Shown here in pieces: positions 22,911-36,340 of a stretch of DNA of 64,000 nucleotides. Each line of letters starts with the position of its first letter. Within the stretch, counting starts at the first letter, position 1. The translations under genes were made by a program, and so were the position numbers. The stretch is from Carnegiea gigantea (taxonomy: Eukaryota > Streptophyta > Magnoliopsida > Caryophyllales > Cactaceae), in the NCBI GenBank assembly GCA_029747015.1, contig JAKOGI010001570.1:149148-213147 (forward strand), given 5' to 3'. The notes beneath the pieces were generated by a model. That model made no database searches. It saw only the letters and a list, made by a program, of their open reading frames with translations, and was not told where the DNA came from.

Positions 22911-23600
22911 CTACATCAGGCTGCACAATTGATATAAGAGGGGGGCAGATAACATTTGAAGTGGGAGGGTGTTATGCTGCATTTTGTTTTATGGAAGATC
23001 AAATTGTTTCCCCTAATTCTTTCCTCTCTGATGTAGTTCCCCTTTCTCCTGAAATTGAGAAGGAGGATGATTAGAGTTGTCCTGACCCTTCTGATTTTGA
23101 TTGGGTTTCAACTGAGGATCCTGACCAGGGTTATGTTAAGGTGGAGTTGCTGCTCGTACGCCACATAGCATACCTGAAGTTGAGTCCTATGCTTCTAATG
23201 AGTCTTCCATGAGTGACTACTGCAAGTTCACTCAAGTAGTTCTTTCTTTACCTCCTATGGAATGAGTTGATTTGGATTTTGATCTTGGGATTAAGTATAA
23301 AGATAGTGGCCCATCTAATGGAGCCCGATATCGAATTGTTTTGTATGCTGATAGTGCGCTTTGGTGCAATTTGATGATGAAGAAGGACCCCCAACCTGAG
23401 TATTTGAGGTGGCACCTTCAGCGGAAAGACTTCAATTTCATGGTTCACGATAAAACGAAACATATGTAATGGGTGAGTCCAATACCCACGCTTTCATTGA
23501 ACCCAAATCTGAATAGAAGAAAGGTCAAGCTGTCGACCTTAAACGAGCGTTTCTTGGGAGGTAACCCAAGTGTTTGTTTTTCTTTTCCTTTTTATGTTCT
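22911..23600 (+). pseudogene. Athila/Tat-like pol remnant, internally deleted
   Basis: A DIRRGQITFEVG-like reading (frame uncertain) near 22,925-22,965 resembles the protease-region block of Tat-lineage elements. Near 23,530-23,575 a CTTAAACGAGCG...TTGGGAGGTAACCCAAG block matches the signature that follows pol in Athila/Tat elements. RT, RNase H and integrase, which should lie between, are absent. The open frame at 23,272-23,469 has no motif I recognise. This is inferred to be an internally deleted copy. Confidence 0.5.
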
Positions 23601-24264
23601 TTTTTTGATTGTATTTTGTGCTTTTATTATTTAGAACCTCTACTAGAAATTTAAAAAAATAAAAAAGGCAATAAAAATAATAAAGAAGAAAAAGCTAGTA
23701 ATAAGAGGTTTTTAGAACCTCCACGGACACTTCGTGGTGCCTACCCACGGTCCGTGAAGGCTCTAAAAAAAAGTGAAGGAAAAAGACCGGGACCAAAGCT
23801 GACGACGGACTGTCCGTGGTGATCCTCGCGTCCGAGGTTAAGGGTTTTCAAGGCCCTTTAACCCCAAACGTATTCATCTTCTTTCTCAAAACTCGACCCT
23901 CTCTCTTTCTCTCTAAACATTCCCTTCTCTCTCTAAAACCCCCATAACCACTTCACTTCAAACCTTCAATTCTTCACCAAAATCCATCAAATTTCTTGCC
24001 TTTTCACTTACTCTCTTCACTTTAACGCAAATCTCCCTTTATTTTTCATTTTCAAGCCTTATTGCTTTCCCATTTTTCCCATCTCCATACTCACAACCTT
24101 CAAAATGCCATTTTTCACTTTTTACTCTTCCAACTTCTATTTTTCTTCCACATTTCTTCACCACTTACTTCCCTTTTCTCATAATTTTTATTTTCTAGCA
24201 TTTTTTTACTCATTTTCTTTTAGTTTCATTTTTCAAGATTTTTGCTCATCCACGTTACACCACT
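23601..24264 (+). other. Non-coding Athila/Tat leader between pol and ORF-1
   Basis: Contains A-rich and T-rich runs, two GC-rich patches with inverted motifs (CCACGGTCCGTG near 23,745 and ACGGACTGTCCGT near 23,803), and a CT-rich stretch at 23,880-24,240 typical of a transcribed leader. The open frame 24,105-24,377 overlaps the ORF-1 start and is considered incidental. Confidence 0.5.
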
Positions 24265-25475
24265 ATGGCGCCAAAGAAGAAGGTAAGAACCATGCAAGAA
24301 GCTGGGACTTCAAGTCAAGCCCCACAAAGAGCACCCTGATTCTCCCGAACATCCACCACCGTGAGAAACCAAGGTAACATTCCACACCCTTTAGTTTAAC
24401 TAATCCTGAGCATATTGCTAGGTATAATACTTTAAGTAGTAAACTAATAGAAGTTACTGGATACTGTGATGAGGATGTGTTGAATTCTTTGGGATTATTG
24501 GATGATATTCATTGGTTGTATGCTCGGGATAGAATGGGACAATTTTTAGAAATTAGAGACCACACTTATCGGAACTTCACCGTTGAATTTTTAAGCACAT
24601 TGCATGTTGAGGTCACGAGTGGCCCTGGATGTTAAGAGGGTTACATTTCATTTTATCTTAATACGGAGATCTGAACTTAATTTGAGTGCCTTTAATAGTG
24701 TATTTGTTTTTCCACCAAGTATTGATTTGCCATACCACCATATCCCTAAGGAATTCAATACGAATGGCCGGGGATCATTGGTATGACACTAGTAATTCCA
24801 ACGGTATGGTTATTTGAAACCCCTATATTCATGTGGCCCAACGCTTGTTAGCTTATGGTTTGTTTGCTAGGGAAGATAGTTTAAATGTGTCTCGCATGTC
24901 TGAATTATATTTTTTGTATAACATGCTTGAAAGTGACTGGATTGACCCCGGTCATTCTTGGTCTATCAATTATATAATGTAGCCCCTAGTTCTACACATA
25001 GGATTGTCATTAGAGGCCTCATTACCCCCATTGCTAAGTTAATTGGTGTTGAACCGCACCCTGATGTTAAAGTCGCATGTTCGTAGCGGTTGAACTTGGC
25101 TGCTTTTGAATAAATGAAATTTTGTAGGGTAGATGGTAGGCATATCTGTTGGATTTATCCTGGGAACCGGCTTATGCCTCTCCCAGATATAGATTGCACC
25201 TTTCTCCTCTTGAATCGGGTCAATCTCTACTTTCTACCGATGGTGAAGAGTTGATGCAATCCGCTTCACCTACTCCACCTACTCACCCTAGGGCTTCTAG
25301 TTTATCTCAACCATCCTTCTCTCATGATTATCTCGATTTGCATGCTACCCTTCAATCAATTCAAGAGAAGCAATCTTCTCTACAAGCTTATGTAGAAACT
25401 GAGCATGCCTCACTCTGTGACTTTGTTAAGGAGTGGCATAATGAGCTCTGTGGGATGATTGCCTCCCATAACTAA
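24265..25475 (+). pseudogene. ATHILA ORF-1 protein, decayed
   Basis: Starts MAPKKKVRTMQEAGTSSQ at 24,265. Across at least three frame changes it shows the ATHILA ORF-1 pattern: SLGLLDDIHWLYAR and DHTYRNFTVEFLSTL near 24,490-24,605, then VTFHFILIRRSELNLSAFNS at 24,636-24,700, and RIVIRGLITPIAKLIGVEPH near 25,000-25,060. A YPGNRLMPLPDID stretch lies near 25,160. The C-terminal part (25,149-25,475) ends with a predicted helical, Gln- and Leu-rich segment. The role of this plant Ty3/gypsy protein is not established. Stops and frameshifts make it a pseudogene. Confidence 0.75.
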
Positions 25476-27307
25476 TACTTCTAAGACTTCAGAGCCTACT
25501 TAGAGACTTGGCATGACTAGCACATTTCTCAACCCTACCCTCCCTCTTCTCCACCCCTCCTCCTCCCTTTTAGTGTCTTATACTTTTTATCTTCTAGCAT
25601 TGCAGACAACGCTTTGTCCAAGCATGGGGAAGTTGTTATAGTTATTATGTGGTTGCGGTTATATATGTATGTGTTGTCAATGTGTGAAAGTTTGCGTTTT
25701 AGGTCATGCATTTAGGTTTAGTTTGCATTTTTAGTTAATCATTTAGCTTTTTTAAGTTTCTTTCTTTGTTTTAGTTTTGTTTTGACTTTTTTTGGTCTTT
25801 AGTTGCATTTTAGGATTAGTAAACAAAAAAAAACAAAAACCAAAAAAAAAAATGAGCCTATAAATCCTCTGATGATGAGTCTTTAGACTAAGTGGCTTTC
25901 TTTTGCCTATTTTAACCCCTTTTTTGGGCCCATTTGTGAATAAAATGCTTGTTTATGAGTTTTTGAACTATGCTTCATGTTTGACCATCAAGTTGCATGT
26001 GAATTGATTGCTTAATGATTCTTGGCATGGTATTTGGCATATGAAATTCAATGAGCCATATGAGCTTTATCCTATGAGATTTTGAGCTTGAATAGACTAA
26101 TTCATCATTTTAGTTTCATATTTCCTTTCATGTGTAACTCTTCCTAGATTTCAAGTCTCTAGAACGTACTTTAACCCTTGTTCAAGATCACATTTAGCAT
26201 GTATATTAAGGCAACATGATTGAGGCATTCTTCGCCTTTATGAACTATACTGATCAAATAGCCACCCTTATATGAATGATTGGGAGTTTGTCCAACCTAT
26301 ATTATCATCCTTGCCAACACACAAGTCTTACCCTTTAGCCAAGGGTATAGAGTTTCATAATTGATTGGGAGTAGTTTGTGGATAATAACCTTTTATGGAT
26401 ATTGGGGTTTGGTTGGATGTGATAAGGGATTCATGTTCTATTTTCCCTTCAAGTCAATTGGGTTATGTTCTGTGAGTTGCTAGAAAAGTGTTGAAAAGTG
26501 CATAGTTTGCTTTGCTATAATCCTCCTCTTTGATGGTTAACAAAAAAAAATAAAAAAAAACAACAAACCACACCAAAGGTGCTTAAAAACTTTTAAAAGA
26601 AAGAAGAAAAAAATGTTAAAAGACAAAAGAAAGTTTTTTTAAAAAATGAAATAAAAGGATTTGGCATTGACTTTATGTATTTAAGCACTTTATCTTATGA
26701 TCTCACTGGGGATGGTGCTGATATTTTGAGATGTATAGGCTTGAGGAATATGTTTTAGTTGGGAGATGATGGTTTATCCTCTTAATCTTTAGCTTTTAGC
26801 CCTAAAAATCTAAATTTGTTTGCTCCCTTCTTATCTTTACCTAATTGCCCCGTTACAACCCTTAAAAAGTCCTCATGATTTCCTTGTGCGTTTTCCATTG
26901 CAGTGGTGGCGAGTTAGAGAATCTTATCAAGCTTATGGTTGACTTGGTTCTATGGAATAAGATTTAAGAAAACCGTATTTTACTTTAAACACATGAGTGA
27001 TGAGTGTCTCATCCCTAAAGTGAGGTTCTATCGGTTCCTCTAGCTCTACTTATTGTAATATGCCAATATGATTGTTCAAGCTAATTTGAGTGACTGATTT
27101 AGTATTTGATGTGATGGTTCTTACTTTTATTTCAATTTTTTTTCCTCCTATCTGTTTGTAAAAGCTTTTAATCACTTTTGGGCTAAACTTCTTGGGTTGA
27201 TTTGGCTATTAATATTGCTATTGATGTCCGCCTGAGGGGGTTATTCGTTTTTAGCCTTAGTTTTATAGTTACATAGGGATAAAGCAATGGTTTAAGCATG
27301 GGGAGTT
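25476..27307 (+). other. 3' non-coding part of the Athila/Tat element
   Basis: No coding signal. A-rich runs at 25,825-25,855 and 26,540-26,660. It ends in AAGCATGGGGAGTT at 27,294-27,307, which fits the polypurine tract of this lineage, followed by the LTR start. Confidence 0.55.
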
Positions 27308-28425
27308 TGATAAGTCCTTAAAGTGCACTCTATTTTGAGGTCATTTTGTACCATTTTTAGGGAGAATTATGTATTTTATACTATAATATGTACTCCTTTT
27401 TCTGTTTTACACTCAGGTATGGTTCTTTTCTGTGTTTTGTAGGTTTTTGGACCATTTTATCCTAGATTTGACCCCTAAATGAGTATAGCTTGACCCTCGA
27501 CAGACACCCCTAAGTCACTATGCCGTGAAAAGAATAAAGAACAGAAGAATATCGAGACAGAGCTCACCACGGACAATCCATGGTGAAGGCCGCGGTCCGT
27601 GCTGAGTCTATAACTGCAAGTCTCTTTGTTTTTCTTCATTTTGTGGCTAAGGTTGTTCGAGTTCTTCTTTAAATGGAGCCATTTCGCAGCAGATTGAAGA
27701 GGCACATAGCAAAAGAGAACTCCTATTCTCCAATCTTTTCCATTCTTTTCCATTTTCTTAGTTTAGTTTTAGATTTCTTAGTTAGTTTTGAGTTTAATAG
27801 TGAAAGTTGTGAAGAAGTGCTTGCTGTTTTGGAGCCCTTGCAAAGTTGGGAAACCCTTGAGGATCTCCAATTGTGCTAAGTTTTCTTCGCTCAAACTTTG
27901 TTTAGTTGTTGTTATTTCAAATATGTTTGAGTAGTTTTCTCAATTTGGAGATTGTTAGCCAAGTATTGATGCTGGAATCTCTATTTTTTATCTAGTTGTG
28001 CTTGTTCTTGATTGGAATTGGTTGAATTCTATCATGTCTAGGAGATTGTTGTGACTGAATTTTGACCAAATTTACTAGCTAATTCTAAATAGTTAAGTGA
28101 AGGACTGAAAGGTGAAACCTTGCTGTTTGACTGACAACATAGGATTTGACATAGGAATACTTGAGAAAGATTTGCTCGTAAAGAGGAACTTTAGCCATCA
28201 AAAATCCATAACTTAGACTAAACAAGGGCATTTGGAAGAATGAAATTGGTTAGCTTAGGCAATTCAGTTTATTTTGAAAGAAAAGATTGAATTTTAAATA
28301 CGATTGCACCCTTTCAATCTCCAAATATAGATCAAGTGCATGCTATATTCCATTGATCCATATCTTAACTAGGCAAAACAAATCCCTAGATGTCTTAAAT
28401 TGATTAAATTTTCTAATTAGATTAT
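27308..28425 (+). mobile_element. Athila/Tat 3' LTR, first part
   Basis: Starts TGATAAGTCC directly after the polypurine tract. GC-rich CACGG-type motifs lie at 27,557-27,605. It is interrupted at 28,425 by another element with an ATTAT target duplication. Its remainder is inferred at 44,099 onward. The open frames inside are not genes. Confidence 0.65.
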
Positions 28426-29374
28426 TGTCGAAGTAATTTTGAAGGAGGGAGTAAGGGTAGAAATTTGTCGTCCTCTGGGATGGTGTGGAAATCAAGTCAC
28501 TAATTATTTCGGCCCACTACGTATATTTAACAAAACTAACTACTCACAAATTATAATATAAACATAATTAATTAATTAAACTAAACTAATAGCATAATTA
28601 ACAAAATCAACCACAAAAACATCACATCAACTAATAATAAGTAGTAAAGCATCTAATTGACTAAGAAAGTATTAATTTTTACTAACCAAAAGAAGAGAGA
28701 GAAAGGAGATTACTCAAAAGCTTGAAAATCCAACAATGGAGGTTGGCCTCCATTGTTGGAGCAAGTGAGTGATGATTGGAGGTAGACTCTTCACTTATTC
28801 TCACTAATCTAACTCAATTACTCTTAATCTGACGCATTGAGAGCCAAAAAACTCAAACTTATAAAGTGGGGTTCTCAAACCCTAAGATAGAAGAGAGAAA
28901 GAACTTGAAATCTGCATTCTTAAAGAAAGAGAATGAGAGATTAAGAGTAGACAAGAGAATAGAAAGATGATTAGGAAATAAAGACAATAATTTTAATCCA
29001 ATAATAAACTGAAGCACGTAAATTTAGGCATTAAGCTGGTGAATCAAACCAATCAAATTAAGAACTTGAATAAAAATGAAGATTAAAGAGAGAAAGACCT
29101 CTACTTGCATCCACACTTCATTCCACTTCAATTGTGCCTACAAAAATGAAAGTAAAAATATGCTCTAATCTCTTCTAAACCTTAGTTAAAACCTATTCCT
29201 AAAACCTCCAAAACTTGTCCACACAAATGGGGGAAGGGGCCTTAAATAGATCCCAATGCAGCAAGTTTGACACCGTCGTGCCCAGTGGTATGGGCAGACC
29301 GTGCCAAATCTCTGGAAGCTAGCAACAGAGGCAGGGGAAAATAGGGGGTGGCATGGCCGTGCCACGTGGCACGG
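28426..29374 (-). repeat. 3' LTR of the gag-only element, left piece
   Basis: Matches 42,919-43,830 on the same strand. It is cut at 29,374 by the LARD. It contains CCGTGCC and CACGG palindrome-like motifs near 29,270-29,370. Confidence 0.8.
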
Positions 29375-32233
29375 TGTAATGCCCCCAAATTGCTAATTAC
29401 TCGATTCATAGATAACCGCAACAGAAGACTTAATGATGGAAGGCACTACTGCCGCCCTGATAAGGACAAGACTCACTGAAACCATGTAATCTTGCAACTC
29501 ATGTTCACAATCACAATATCTACTAAACTGGAACACTCCAAGTCCAAAGTCCACAATAGTTCAACTTCAACACAATTGACTTAATTGTATCATGTGCTAA
29601 CTAGTACTCTACACTACATAAGTATATTAAATGTAGAGCCAACTTGACCTTTATTCCAACATTCTTACTATGCTGAATCCACTGTGAGCATCTAGTGACT
29701 TCCAAAGGGCTTACTAAATGGAGAAACATGTGATACTTCATCACTTAAAATGGAAAATATGAAAACAATTCAAAAATATGAGCCAAAACTCAGTACATGC
29801 ATTCCTATATTGCAAAATGATCACCGCATAAATTGATTGGGCGCCAACTTTGCAATTCTTTTTAAGTTAAAACAATGCATGAGATGAATGTAAAACTGCA
29901 TTGTTAGTTATTATCTGATAGTGAACCCCTTGTAACTATTACAATCTATGGATAGGTGTACACCTGCCAAGCCGATCGGGACCTGACCTAAAGCAGCACA
30001 GGTAATTGAAGGGCTATACGCTATACTAATTATGTGATAAATCACTAATTAAACTGATTCATTAATGTACATACCAAAATATTACAATTTTGATAAATAT
30101 GTGCTGATTTCTAAAGATAGTGACAATGAACGTACCTGAGGTCTGTAAAAAGCAATCACACTTGATAATACTTATGCACAATGGGAAATGATAGACTAGG
30201 CCCTGATTTCTATTTAAAAAATATAATTATAGGTATATGTAATTAGTAAACAATGTTGACTTTTATAATTTGTGATTGTAATAGAATTTCATTAAAAGGC
30301 ATCCATAACTTAAATAATTCAATAGAAGATAAGTTCTGCCAACATGATTTGGAAACTAAATGAATTAGGGTAATTTAACTCAAAGTGAAATAATGTTGGC
30401 GTAAAATTAATCAAGGTAGAATAATGGAGGTCATAACAAAAAGACTTTGATGGTTATAATTGATCACGGGCTTTTGATATTTCTGAGATGGATAACAAAG
30501 GTTTAAAGGGAATTGAACTGGTGGTAGGTTCAGAATAACTTTAAACACACCGGTTTGGATGAATAAACACTGATCTTGAGTTATCAATCTCCCACTTCTT
30601 CAATTTCATAGCACACACCATACAGCTTAGTTTTCCAAACCAAATAAGCTTCTAAGTACAATCAAAATTGTTACCGATTCAAGGTTCACCTTAGAAAATT
30701 TATAACTTTCACCCTGGACCTCCAATTGAGCTATAAAACTCCAATATGCAAAGATCAAAAAGTTCCACAGCACTTTCATTTACATCCACAACACAATCAC
30801 CACCACACAAATCCCAAAATTGAGCTAAAACGCCACCCTGCACAGTTTTAGTCCAGCCTGCATAGTCAGAGTAAAACAGCCATAACGTTTTTTGCAAAAC
30901 TCATATTAAAGTTATTCAAAAGCCGTTTAAAAGATAACACATTGATCTAACGCCCCACCAAAATTCATAATCTGTTGACAAGACACGTATTAGCAGTTTT
31001 TCCCGAAACAGACCCCTTGTTTTGGGCCCTTCACAGCTTGTCACCTACTTTATTATCCCCCTTTTCACATAATTACCCTCTAAAATCACTTGTTGAAATT
31101 GTCAAACTATAGGGTGACCCTCAACATCACTTTAGACAACCATAATCCAAAATTTTTACCTCACAATCATCCAAGATTCAGTTCCAAATCTAAAACACAC
31201 ACATGACACGCTTGTTGGCAAACATCATTTAAACCAAGCATAATTCTCGTAACCCTAACTTATGTCTCACTTGAACTTGCACTTAAACTTCTCTAAAAAC
31301 AATATCAACTCCATGATATTCATTACCAATACCAAAGATCATAAAATCACAAATAAAACCATCCAAATTTAACATCTCAACCTAAGCTTGCATGATCATG
31401 AATTATCTCAACTCCCCTATACTTTCAAGCTTCATCAATCATGTTAAACACCAAAATAACTCTTATTTCTATCCATATAGCATGATTAATAAACAAGAAC
31501 AGCATAAAGAATAGTCTAGACTAAACATCAGAAGCACAAGATTAGTGTTTACTAACTTTAAGCTTGAAACAAGAGAAGTTAGAGATGTTTGAAGCTTGAA
31601 GAAGTGAGAGGGGTGGCAGGTAGGGGTGCTGGTGATGGTGCTGATGGTCTGATGGCAGCCTCTTGGTGGCTGGAAAAAGTTGGGCTGGTGGCTGAAGGTG
31701 CTGAAAATAGAGAAGGCAGTAGCAAAAGGGGGAGCATAGCTAGAGTAGAGAGAAGGGGGAAGATGATCTTGATGTTTTTACAATTTTACTTGGTTAAAAA
31801 TGACTTAAAATTTAGTTGGCTGAATTTATCCTTAGAAAAAGCATATTAAACCAATGGAAATTTGGCAAAACTCATGGTGATCAGTCAAATGAGTTGGAGT
31901 AATGGTTGTTGGGTAAAAATTGGGCCCAAATGAGCTTGGTTCCGAAAAATCACCTTATGTGATTTAAATAATTCACCGCTCGAAATTATTTTATTTTTAT
32001 TATTATTATCATTTTGAAAGCGTTGTGAAAAATAATTTAATCTTTTAAAACATATTTGTCAGGGCCAAATAACGATTCACCCGAAATTGTTACGTAAATG
32101 AAACGCAAATTACAAAGTGAGGCCCGAAATGAATTCTCCCAACCGGGATGATTAAATGAGATAAATAAATGTGAAAAATTAATTACATGGCTTAATTAAA
32201 TAAATAAACATGATTTAGGGTCGGGCTATTACA
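29375..32233 (-). repeat. 3' LTR of the LARD (2,859 bp)
   Basis: Pairs with 36,341-39,156. A GC-richer, transcribed-leader-like patch lies at about 31,590-31,760. The open frame there (31,589-31,849) is on the opposite strand and is not considered a gene. Confidence 0.85.
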
Positions 32234-32430
32234 GTCTTCCCCCTTTAAAGAGTTTCGTCCTCGAAACTTTTAAGCTTTACCAAAACATACAAGTTTATCT
32301 TAAATAAGTATGGGTACTTGGCTTTTACAATTCCTTAGTTTCCCCGCAAGTGGCTTCTAAAGAGGTATGATTTGGCCAATGTACTTTGATTAAAGGTATC
32401 TGCGTGATACATAACTGTTTAATCCTGTGA
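32234..32430 (-). pseudogene. Polypurine tract and chromodomain relic of the LARD
   Basis: The polypurine tract (AAAGGGGGAAGAC in sense) abuts the LTR. Upstream in sense, at 32,400-32,341, translation gives IPLIKVHWPNHTSLEAT. This is close to the chromodomain end of Tekay integrase (pattern PLVKVxWxNHxxEEATWE) and to the copy at about 1,610-1,670. It is followed by the FRGRNS reading of the conserved GAGGACGAAAC stretch. This is the only protein-like signal in the element. Confidence 0.6.
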
Positions 32431-35400
32431 TCTAATATCTGAAATAGTTGCTCTTCAAACGCGAGACCCTTTGTGACCGCAATGGGTCCAATTAAGAGAA
32501 CATGGTCAGAATCTAAAATGTACTGCCTGAGTTATGACGTAAGAAACACGTTAAGTACATGTCCGGGTTCAACAGGTAGGTGTAGTCAATAAGCTATAGG
32601 ATTTAATCTTTCAATGAATCATAAGGCCCAATGTAACTAGTCCCTAATTGTCTTTGGATAGTCGGTCCCTTACTACCTTTGACTAGAAAAGCCTTTTGAG
32701 ATACTCTATAACCCATGTGAGACTTTGGTTGCTTCCTTGTTTTGCTAGCACAACTTTATTGTTGACCTTGTCTCACCTCAACATATACTTGAATTGTCTC
32801 CTTATTCTCGATGCTTCATCTAGCTTATTGTTTGAGATTATGCCCTTATCAAAATGTCCTCAACTGATGTTCTTAATGCATCACATCATCTTTCCTCATC
32901 AGACTAGTCTAAGATCTGCTCCATGTCCAAATTAGACATTAGAATAAACATGATCAAAGATGAAAATCATGGAATTGGTAGTCAAGTGAGTCATTAGGAA
33001 CAAAAGAAATAAACAATGAGACTAGAAAAGATTTATAAAGAAGGGGTTAACATGGGGTGGTTAGAATAAAGATGACCATAAGTATATCATGAATTCTGAA
33101 ATATAATACCACAAGAATTTTAATTTATAAATATGGATCATAAAGGGTCCAAAATAATCAACTAAAGAGAAAGATGGTCCAGTTATACTGGGTTTAACTG
33201 ATGAATTGGAAATAAGATGACAAGAAAATCAGCTTCACCTAGGTGACTTTATAGCCACAAGTAACAAGATAAGTGCAATAGATAGATGGGACAAGCAATG
33301 TGCAATAAATAGATAGATAGATTGGACAAGCAAAGTGTAATGGACAGACAAATGGATTGGACAAGCAAAGTGTAATGGATAGATAAATGGATTGGACGAG
33401 CAAAGTGCCGTTGGATAAATAAATATATTGAGCAACTATAATAGGAACATGCTTTTGCTCATTCGAAGCCAATTCGAGTATAAGAATAAGATTACATAGA
33501 GAATGAAGAAGTTTATTTATCAGAATGTAAGATATATGCATAGGAGTTGAAGTTCAAAATAAAGAGAGTAAGAGGATTATGACAATCGCAATCACCGACA
33601 CCAATGAGAGTTGAATTACATTATAAATTCAGAACAAGTTATACGAGCTTATCATTATGAATAAATGAGATGTAAAGTAGATGCGTGAATTGGCTCTCAA
33701 CGGAATGAACTACAACTCATGATCATGAAATAAAGATGGTGAAGGTCGAGAGCACTAGAATGTTGACAACCATATAAGGTCGAACAAAAATGTATTGCAC
33801 GTTTAACAATGGGTTTACAAAGACATGGAAGATCACGCCAATAGGAAATATCGGGTTGAAATACAAGGGTGGTTAAACCATATTAGTATCAAGCTTTGAA
33901 GATGAGACAAGCAAACAATTATAAAAATTACTATAAAAGGGCATTCTTGCAAAAGATGAACTGTGGTTACCTTGTTTAGGTGTGATATTCGGACCTCAAA
34001 TCATTCTTGGAAAAGACTCCTGTTATTGGCAGTTAATCTCATAAATCATTTATTCGAGGTATAGAGAACTTGTTTTTGATAGTGACCTTGTTCAACTCTC
34101 TGTATGCTATACACGACTATAAGGTTCTACCTTCATTCTTCACACATATAAAATTAGGGTTTCTCATGGTGACACACTTAGTCAAATAACTCCCTTCTGT
34201 GACAACTCATCTTACCAAATCTTTAGTTCTTTGAACTTTACTAGGGGTCATATGATAGGGGCTCTAAAAATGGATTGAGTACCTTAAACTAGGTTGATCT
34301 AAAAATCAATTCTTCTTGGGGGAAACAATCCTGAAAGCCCTCATATGAAACATCTCTAAATTTACAAACTGCAATTATGGATATGTATATGCTGAGTGTG
34401 GTTGTATATCACTAATATTCAATGCATTACTGACATGGTAACTCACTTGTCTAGGGTAAAAATAGGGTTTTTCTTCCCTCAGTTCATAGAAACACACATC
34501 TAGTCTTTCCTCATTTCTTAAGCAACCTTAAGATCTTTACAAGTCATCTACTATAAGTACACAGTCAGTTCATCCCCATAATGATGACAAGGTCTGCCAA
34601 TCAAACTGGTTGAATGTCCAATGAATATGGTTCCAACAATACTAATAGATGCATATTTATAAAAGATAACACATTCGACTGCCTACTGGTCTCAGTAAAT
34701 GTAAATGACAGTGGGGACAATCTAAAGTGTAAGGAGATGTAACAACATTATGAACTCTTTTAAAGATATTTCTTTATTGGTTATAAAGGACTGGCATGTA
34801 AGCTAAATGAACGAAAGAACGAAGATTCGTAATGAAAGAGGTAAGGCATTTAAATGACCTGCATATACAAGATATGCGGTTTATTCATGATGGTCATGAT
34901 CGTAAAGTAAATGAACGATGTTATGAAGTTGAGAGGGAGTATTAAGTACTAAAGGTGAAAAAAAATCTAATAGATTACCAAAGAGGTATTTGAAAGGTCA
35001 TACGGCACCCGTATATGAGTAAAATGACGAATATGAGGGTCAACCCCACCAGAAGGGAAATTTTATTGATCTAGTATTTGAAAGGCCAATACGTCAAGAT
35101 GAAGGAGTAAATCCTATGACTGAACATGATGGCATCGATTAATAACACATTCTGCAGTAAATGGAAGTCTTGGGTAGGCATATAAACTTTGAAATTGCTG
35201 GCTGAAATAGCACAAATCGTTGTTTGTCATTAATAAGATAAGTTGTACTAGTAAAGAAAGGATTACTAAAATAACTTAAGTAACGACATGTTATCACAGC
35301 CATAGAGTAGTATGCCAACATGACGTTACAGTGCTATAGGAACACGAACAATATGAATCCATTTAATTGCTGAAAAGGCACTCAATGACTGGGTCTGAAG

Positions 35401-36324
35401 CAACCAAAGGCTCCATTATAGAAACAGAGAATTAAATAATTATGATTGTTAGGGTTTGAATTGCCTATCAGAAAGGTTGCTCAAATGTGTTTAAAGGACT
35501 CCCCACAGACCACATACGAGATTTTTCATAAACACTCCATTATAAATCAAGAGACTGTTAGTGGCAAAGAAATGATGCCTTTGAATAATTCAAGGTAACT
35601 AGGGCAGAAATAAGTCAATGACAGAAAGTAATGGGAGCATTGCTGATGTAAGGCATTAGTGTCAAGACCAGATAGTTCCTATACATGGCAGCTTAAGCTT
35701 GCTCGTACCACCCATATAATGCCAAGTAGCACACTGTCTACTAACTATTATCATCAGACATAAGCACTCATTGTAATGCTCATTTCATACTGGTTCACCT
35801 TAAAGATATTGCCCTACAAGGCATTTGCTCATCTAAAGGTTTATATCTAGCTTGACACTGTATTAATCCCTTAAGAAGTTGCAAATGGCATCCTCACATC
35901 AGGTTTCAACCATCACTGTACCCAAGATTAGGTATATTAACACACCTCAATGAAAAGAAACACTACATTAGCTCAACGGCCACATACCGGAGTTCATAAC
36001 TCAACGGGTCACACACTCAGAGTGCTCGATTGCAAAAATTTTTAAAAATGAGTGAAATGGAACATACAATACAGTTCCCAAATAAATGACAGCATGCCTC
36101 ACTAACAGGTCACCAAAATGGCTCCACACTCCACTTTGCTAATGCTCGAATCTCAGAATACTACCAAATGATTGAATCACCCAAATGGAAATGGTTCCTC
36201 CTTATATGCTCATACATATGAACTTATAGTCAATAGCTCATTTAACTGGTCCAACATAACTCATACACACCTTGATAGCTCACTCATAAACACTTGATAG
36301 CTCACAGTGGCCCTTAAAACCTTA
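32431..36324 (-). other. Non-coding interior of the LARD
   Basis: Every frame is closed by frequent stops. The primer-proximal 250 bp (36,070-36,324) and the stretches around 32,700-33,250 and 33,420-34,000 match the interior of the LARD at 55.1-60.2 kb. So the family conserves its non-coding RNA while lacking genes. Confidence 0.65.
33281..33420. repeat. Minisatellite, about 35-bp unit, roughly 4 copies
   Basis: The unit contains GATTGGACAAGCAAAGTG and then TAATGGA plus GATAAATG-like bases. The two central copies differ at only two positions. The related LARD has a single unit at the equivalent place (near 56,108 and 57,538), so the array expanded in this lineage. Confidence 0.75.
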
Positions 36325-36336
36325 GCTTTGATTCCA
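36325..36336 (-). other. Primer-binding site of the LARD
   Basis: Sense TGGAATCAAAGC, two changes from TGGTATCAGAGC, four bases inside the 5' LTR. Confidence 0.8.
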
Positions 36337-36340
36337 AATC

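Noticed and set aside
24105..24377. Phe-rich frame as a membrane protein
   Set aside because: Translation of the CT- and T-rich leader upstream of ATHILA ORF-1, in a different frame.
31589..31849. Gly/Ala-rich frame of 86 codons (+)
   Set aside because: Antisense to the leader of the LARD LTR; the equivalent place in the other LTR (about 38,560-38,760) does not keep it.
33235..33541. Repeated Leu/Ser/Tyr-rich frames (-) as a secreted or membrane protein
   Set aside because: Produced by the 35-bp minisatellite inside a gene-less element.
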